From positions 59,165-123,164 of the forward strand of contig CAKOYV010000002.1 of assembly GCA_934131005.1 (NCBI GenBank): DNA of 64,000 nt, given 5' to 3'. Made by a program: the position numbers and the translations under genes. The notes beneath the pieces were generated by a model. It worked only from the letters and a program-made list of their open reading frames with translations. It searched no databases and had not been told where the DNA came from. Of the stretch, positions 60,115-64,000 are shown one piece after another. Every line of letters begins with the position of its first letter. Position 1 is the stretch's first letter. The DNA is from an uncultured Bacilli bacterium. Lineage in GTDB: Bacteria; Bacillota_I; Bacilli_A; RF39; UBA660.

Positions 60115-62496
60115 TTAACTAACTTCATTTTCATCATGCAAAAATTCTAATTTTTTATACTCATTCTTATCAATAATATCCCTCTCTGTCATAAAGCAAA
60201 TATCCCGATAGTTACAATTTTTACATCCAATCATCTCTCCACCAATTCGCTTAGGGTTAACATTAAAATTAGCCCCCAAAATATTATCAATCGCCTCTTC
60301 AATCTTATTATCTGTAATCTCATACAACTTATCAAATTCTCTATCCGTCAAAACCTTTTTACTACCAAGCCCCTTTGAAGTAGTCCTCATTCCACGAATA
60401 ACCTTACTCTCATTGTATCCTGAATCAAACTTACTAATTAGTTCTATTGAATTATTAGTATATCCCTGCAATTTCATTCTATCTTCCTTCAAATACTCAT
60501 AACTATGTTTATTATCTCGAACAATAGAATTATTTAAAATTCGTTGCAAATAAAAACCAACAATTCTAATATGAGGATATTCATTTTTAATCAAATAAGA
60601 ATAAACCGGCAATTGTAAATCAAGTCCATAAATAGCATTATTTAAAGCTGTCTTAGGATTACCTGTCTTATAATCAATAATTGCCGCCATAGTTTTATCT
60701 TGATCTAGAAGAATTTTATCAATATATCCCTTAAATATTATTAACATATCTTCCCTACTCTTATCAATCTTCACCTCATGTTCATACATCGCATCACTCA
60801 AACTGGAATACTCATTCTGCTTTTTAATTATCTTAATAATATCTTCTAATTCCTCTAATAAATTATCAAGAAAAAATCTATCTCTTACACTAAATTGATA
60901 ATCTTCCCTATCTATAACCTTATAATACTCTTCTCTCAAATCAATATCTTCTTTAAAACATATTGACAAAATATAATGAAATATATTACCCAAAACAGTA
61001 TAAAAATTCTCCTCAAAAATATTTACTCTCAAAACATTAGACAAATAATACTTAAACGAACATTGATAATAATTATTAATAGAACTATAAGATAAATACA
61101 ATTTATTCTTTATAAACTTCTTTAAATTATCTTTATCAATTCCTGTAAACCTATTATCATAACTCATATAATTAATATTTTTATACTTCTTAAATAAAAT
61201 TCCAATATCCGAAGTCTTAGTATTATACTTAACCAATTTATCTATATCTCTAGCAAGTACTAACTTATTATATAAATTAGAATCTGTATACTCCAAAGAA
61301 ACATTTATAACTTTCAAACCAAGATAATCATTAAGACTAGATAAATAAAAATCTCCACTAGGACTACTCTTTTTATACGTAATAACCAAATTTTTACATT
61401 TTCTTATATCACTAAGCCAACACTTTGTCTCCATGCTATTTAAATCACTAGTTGTATCGAGCTGAAGTTCCTTTTTTATTTTATCTGACAAATAATCTTC
61501 ATCTTTATAATTTTTAGGAATTATCCCTTGATTAAAACTCATCAAGAAAACATAATCATCATCATCAATTCCATCTAACGTTGAAATAACCTCTACTTCT
61601 TTTTCCAAATTTTTAATATTAATTTTTTGCTTTGAAAAATCATGAATTAACATACTACGCGCCTTCGTAATATCCTCAATAAAGCAATACTTATTAACAA
61701 TTTCAAGCAAACTATCATATATTTCTTTAACCTCAGGTTTGTCAAGTTTATATTTATTCTTTAAATAATCCAAAGTATTATCAAGATTACTATCTAACTT
61801 AGATAAAAAATCTTGAGCAATCGCCGTTGCATACAATCTCTGCTCATTAAATACAATTGGAATCTTAAAAAGGGCAAATATTCTTTTTACTTGATTTTTA
61901 TACTCATCATTTATACCACATACTTTAATTCTATTTACATCTACACCTTGTTTAATTAATTTTGCTATCTTACTAGCAACAAAAGAAACTTCTCCTAAAA
62001 TATCAGCAAACTCATATATATAATCATGCCTATATTCTTTTTTTTCATCATTTATTACTAAAACACTAGTATCTTTCTTCAAACTATCTAATAAAATATT
62101 ATCTTCCTTACTAAGGATACCATAATTATATACAATAATCTTATAGTTTTTTATAGATTCTTTAAAAAGATTATTATAGATTAATAAATTATTATCCTCT
62201 AATTCTTGCTTTAAAAGTCTTAACTTTTCTAATTTAGCATTATCATATTCAGAAAAATTAACATAGCAAAGATTATCTAAATACTTAACAGCAACCTCAT
62301 ATTTATATCCATATTTATTAATCAAATAATAAATAGCTTCTTCATTATATGAAAAATAATATTTATCCTTAAGTTCTTTCAAACTCATAAACTTTATATT
62401 CAATAAGCCCATTTTTCTTATCTTTGCAATTAACTTTAATTTAACATCATTTCTAACCACTAAAATAGTATTATTTTCTAACTCATCTATAATCAT
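60115..62496 (-). CDS. addB: AddB/RexB-type nuclease subunit, shortened
   Basis: AddB is the second subunit of the AddAB complex and holds the other nuclease and an iron-sulfur cluster. The C-terminal nuclease is clear: YSSINNYYQCSFKYYL (first Cys), GNIFHYILS, KGYIDKILLD, AIIDYKTGNPK, LQLPVYSYL and the Cys triplet in MIGCKNCNYRDICF. The N-terminal helicase-like half has no Walker A motif and is reduced, for a total of 793 residues against about 1166 in Bacillus; streptococcal RexB also lacks a working helicase site. AddA is encoded 1.8 kb downstream. Confidence 0.88.
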   Translation of the reverse strand: MIIDELENNTILVVRNDVKLKLIAKIRKMGLLNIKFMSLKELKDKYYFSYNEEAIYYLINKYGYKYEVAVKYLDNLCYVNFSEYDNAKLEKLRLLKQELEDNNLLIYNNLFKESIKNYKIIVYNYGILSKEDNILLDSLKKDTSVLVINDEKKEYRHDYIYEFADILGEVSFVASKIAKLIKQGVDVNRIKVCGINDEYKNQVKRIFALFKIPIVFNEQRLYATAIAQDFLSKLDSNLDNTLDYLKNKYKLDKPEVKEIYDSLLEIVNKYCFIEDITKARSMLIHDFSKQKINIKNLEKEVEVISTLDGIDDDDYVFLMSFNQGIIPKNYKDEDYLSDKIKKELQLDTTSDLNSMETKCWLSDIRKCKNLVITYKKSSPSGDFYLSSLNDYLGLKVINVSLEYTDSNLYNKLVLARDIDKLVKYNTKTSDIGILFKKYKNINYMSYDNRFTGIDKDNLKKFIKNKLYLSYSSINNYYQCSFKYYLSNVLRVNIFEENFYTVLGNIFHYILSICFKEDIDLREEYYKVIDREDYQFSVRDRFFLDNLLEELEDIIKIIKKQNEYSSLSDAMYEHEVKIDKSREDMLIIFKGYIDKILLDQDKTMAAIIDYKTGNPKTALNNAIYGLDLQLPVYSYLIKNEYPHIRIVGFYLQRILNNSIVRDNKHSYEYLKEDRMKLQGYTNNSIELISKFDSGYNESKVIRGMRTTSKGLGSKKVLTDREFDKLYEITDNKIEEAIDNILGANFNVNPKRIGGEMIGCKNCNYRDICFMTERDIIDKNEYKKLEFLHDENEVS

Positions 62497-62561
62497 AATA
62501 ACCTCTCAATTCTTAAATTTATTATATTATTATATTCTAATTTTTACAAGTTAATTAACAG

Positions 62562-62597
62562 AAAAAAAATCCTATTCATCTTGAATAAGATTTCTTC
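62562..62597 (-). terminator. terminator of the Ig-like surface protein gene
   Basis: On the minus strand AATCTTATTC / GAATAGGATT around AAGAT followed by eight T. Confidence 0.9.
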
Positions 62598-62599
62598 TA

Positions 62600-64000
62600 T
62601 TATTTAAATTCGTAGCCATTAACTTTACAACTACTATAGCTCCCCTTAGCATCTGTTACCTTAGTGCTATTTGTATGATAGTAGCATACCATTTCTGAAT
62701 AATTGCCGGCATTATCATAAGCTTTATAAGCTCTCCACCATTTAGTAGCTTTAGAATTATCCTTTCCAGAACAAATATCACCACTTTTCCAACTTTCATC
62801 TTCTGCATTACAAATAGTTTTATTTCCATTCTTTGTATGAACCTTTGCAACTACATTACTACTACTAATACCCGAACCACCAGTATCTTTAAAAGAGAAA
62901 GTAAATTTCCATGACTCACTATTATTATAAGTAATAGTTTTTGTTTCAAAGCCAGCATGTGAACCTCTATGAATTTCAGGAGGGGTTTTATCTATCTTGA
63001 TATTAGTACTCTTTGAAGAACAATTTCCGGCTTTATCACATACATATATTGTTACTTGTTGGTTTCGTTCTCGAGAAAAGTTAGTGGTTGTATAAATCTC
63101 TTTATTTGCAGAATTATCATATTTTACTTTTGATTCCTCACCACTATATTTATAGTACCAATAATCTATTCCTGAACGACTATCACTAGCATTACCAGTT
63201 AGAGCAAAAGATTTATTTGTCCATTTTCCATTTGTTGGATTTTTTAGCGAAGAAAATGTCGGTGCTGTTTTATCTATCTTAACTGTTTGATTAGGACAAA
63301 CAGTTGAATTACCAGCATTATCATAAACTGTTCCTGGTGAAAAAGTTTCACTAGTTTCCCAAGTTATATTTTTAGATACATTAGTATCACTAGAACATCT
63401 ACTTCCATTATCACTACATTTACCTTCTATTTTAACATTTTGATTTTTCCAAGAATCTGAACCTCCGCTACTTTCACAGCTTGGTGCTGTTGTATCTATC
63501 TTTACAATATAATTACAACTTCCTGTATTTCCTGCCATATCTTTAACAGTTATACTACCACTATGTTGTCCATCTTCATATTTGGGAATTGAAGGAATAT
63601 TATTTTCGCATCCACTTCCACCACTATCGCTACAATTTGCAATTATTTGCACCGGATTCTCTTTTGATGTTCCTTTTTTATACCACTTATCATTTCCCTT
63701 TGTACCTCCTGAATAACTAACAGTACATGTTGGCTTTGTCTTATCGATATTAACTTGTTCCTTATCACACTCCCGTTGATTACCTGCATTATCATAAACT
63801 GTTCCTGGCGAATAAGTGCCTGTTGATGAAAAAGTTGCTTTTACCTGTAATTCTTTACATCCACTTCCGTTATCGCTACATTTGCCTATTAAAGTTACAT
63901 TACTATTTGTCCATCCATTAGACCCTCCTCCAACATCACAATTAGGAGGTGTTACATCTACTTTGTTAATTGATTCATCATTATCAGCATAATTACTAGT
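62600..64000 (-). CDS. large Ig-like repeat surface protein, partial (N-terminus outside the window)
   Basis: The frame is open through the window edge, giving 466 residues of the C-terminal part. It consists of Ig-like repeats of about 80-100 residues with T.AP.C or T.P.C at the start, W.N..V.I.GKCSDNGS, SPGTVYDNAGN and a linker V.IDKT.P, in at least four to five copies. Many regularly spaced Cys suggest disulfide-stabilised extracellular domains. The protein ends SSCKVNGYEFK without a membrane helix or sorting signal, so it is secreted or anchored at its unseen N-terminus. Such proteins are common adhesion or stalk elements in gut Firmicutes. Confidence 0.82.
   Translation of the reverse strand, partial: TSNYADNDESINKVDVTPPNCDVGGGSNGWTNSNVTLIGKCSDNGSGCKELQVKATFSSTGTYSPGTVYDNAGNQRECDKEQVNIDKTKPTCTVSYSGGTKGNDKWYKKGTSKENPVQIIANCSDSGGSGCENNIPSIPKYEDGQHSGSITVKDMAGNTGSCNYIVKIDTTAPSCESSGGSDSWKNQNVKIEGKCSDNGSRCSSDTNVSKNITWETSETFSPGTVYDNAGNSTVCPNQTVKIDKTAPTFSSLKNPTNGKWTNKSFALTGNASDSRSGIDYWYYKYSGEESKVKYDNSANKEIYTTTNFSRERNQQVTIYVCDKAGNCSSKSTNIKIDKTPPEIHRGSHAGFETKTITYNNSESWKFTFSFKDTGGSGISSSNVVAKVHTKNGNKTICNAEDESWKSGDICSGKDNSKATKWWRAYKAYDNAGNYSEMVCYYHTNSTKVTDAKGSYSSCKVNGYEFK

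Overview
The window is very AT-rich DNA from a low-GC Gram-positive bacterium. It is most likely an uncultured gut-type member of the Bacilli close to the Mollicutes/Erysipelotrichales border. Four observations support this. SMC (about 980 residues) and ClpB (no N-terminal domain) are both as short as mycoplasma homologues. Promoters are sigma-A type, several with extended -10 boxes, and ribosome sites are AGGAGG-like. Sortase, CotJ coat proteins, AddAB, YmfF/YmfH-type peptidases and a CIRCE heat-shock operator are Firmicute traits. UGA serves as a stop (35015-35017) and Trp is UGG where checked, so the code is standard and a true Mycoplasma is excluded. Nearly every gene is on the minus strand; only clpB, the DUF1540 gene and cotJAB-cotJC read plus.

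Layout. 1-3.0 kb: the N-terminal part of an SF2 helicase with five tandem helicase-associated repeats and a coupled small gene. 3.2-6.1: smc. 6.2-10.4: two polytopic membrane proteins, a sortase and a thioester-domain adhesin with a VPATG sorting signal. 10.4-12.7: clpB under a CIRCE-overlapped promoter. 12.7-15.9: an accessory patch of paralogous repeat proteins plus a decayed copy. 16.5-18.5: rpsB-tsf. 18.6-25.4: HNH-like protein, tRNA-Met, two M16 peptidases, deoD, ftsK. 25.6-28.4: a scrambled island with an ADP-ribosylglycohydrolase, a duplicated 3' fragment of comEC, a frameshifted ART-like gene and a DUF1016 nuclease gene with two stops. 28.4-33.6: comEC, comEA, DUF1540, xerD, a DUF3419-like methyltransferase-fold protein. 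33.7-34.7: a CotJA-CotJB fusion and the CotJC manganese catalase. 34.8-46.3: tRNA-Ser, CapA-like, SPFH/NfeD pair, SDR, the tRNA mo5U34 genes (TrmR, two U32 proteins), map, a HExxH protein, asnB, fabG. 46.3-49.8: three TasA/camelysin-like surface proteins, two of them a tandem duplicate whose C-terminal lectin-like ends differ in a diversity-generating-retroelement-like way. 50-52.7: a dead DnaQ-like protein, a small paralog of the 12.7-kb gene, and a 29-residue-repeat solenoid. 52.8-64: tRNA-Thr, a membrane protein, an altered SOD-fold protein with a membrane partner, addA and addB separated by a repeat protein and a surface protein, and part of a large Ig-like surface protein.

How the genes work together. 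Core functions (chromosome segregation by Smc, FtsK and XerD; translation; recombination repair by AddAB; DNA uptake by ComEA/ComEC; proteostasis by ClpB; wobble-uridine modification) alternate with cell-surface modules (adhesin-sortase, variable lectin-like proteins, Ig-like repeats) and small repeat-protein families. The most striking signal is the pair of hypervariable 120-123 bp segments at 47.13-47.25 and 48.50-48.62 kb. Their base composition is about 45-48% GC in an otherwise very AT-rich genome, and their differences are almost all amino-acid changing. No reverse transcriptase or template repeat was seen in the window, so the diversification mechanism is an inference.
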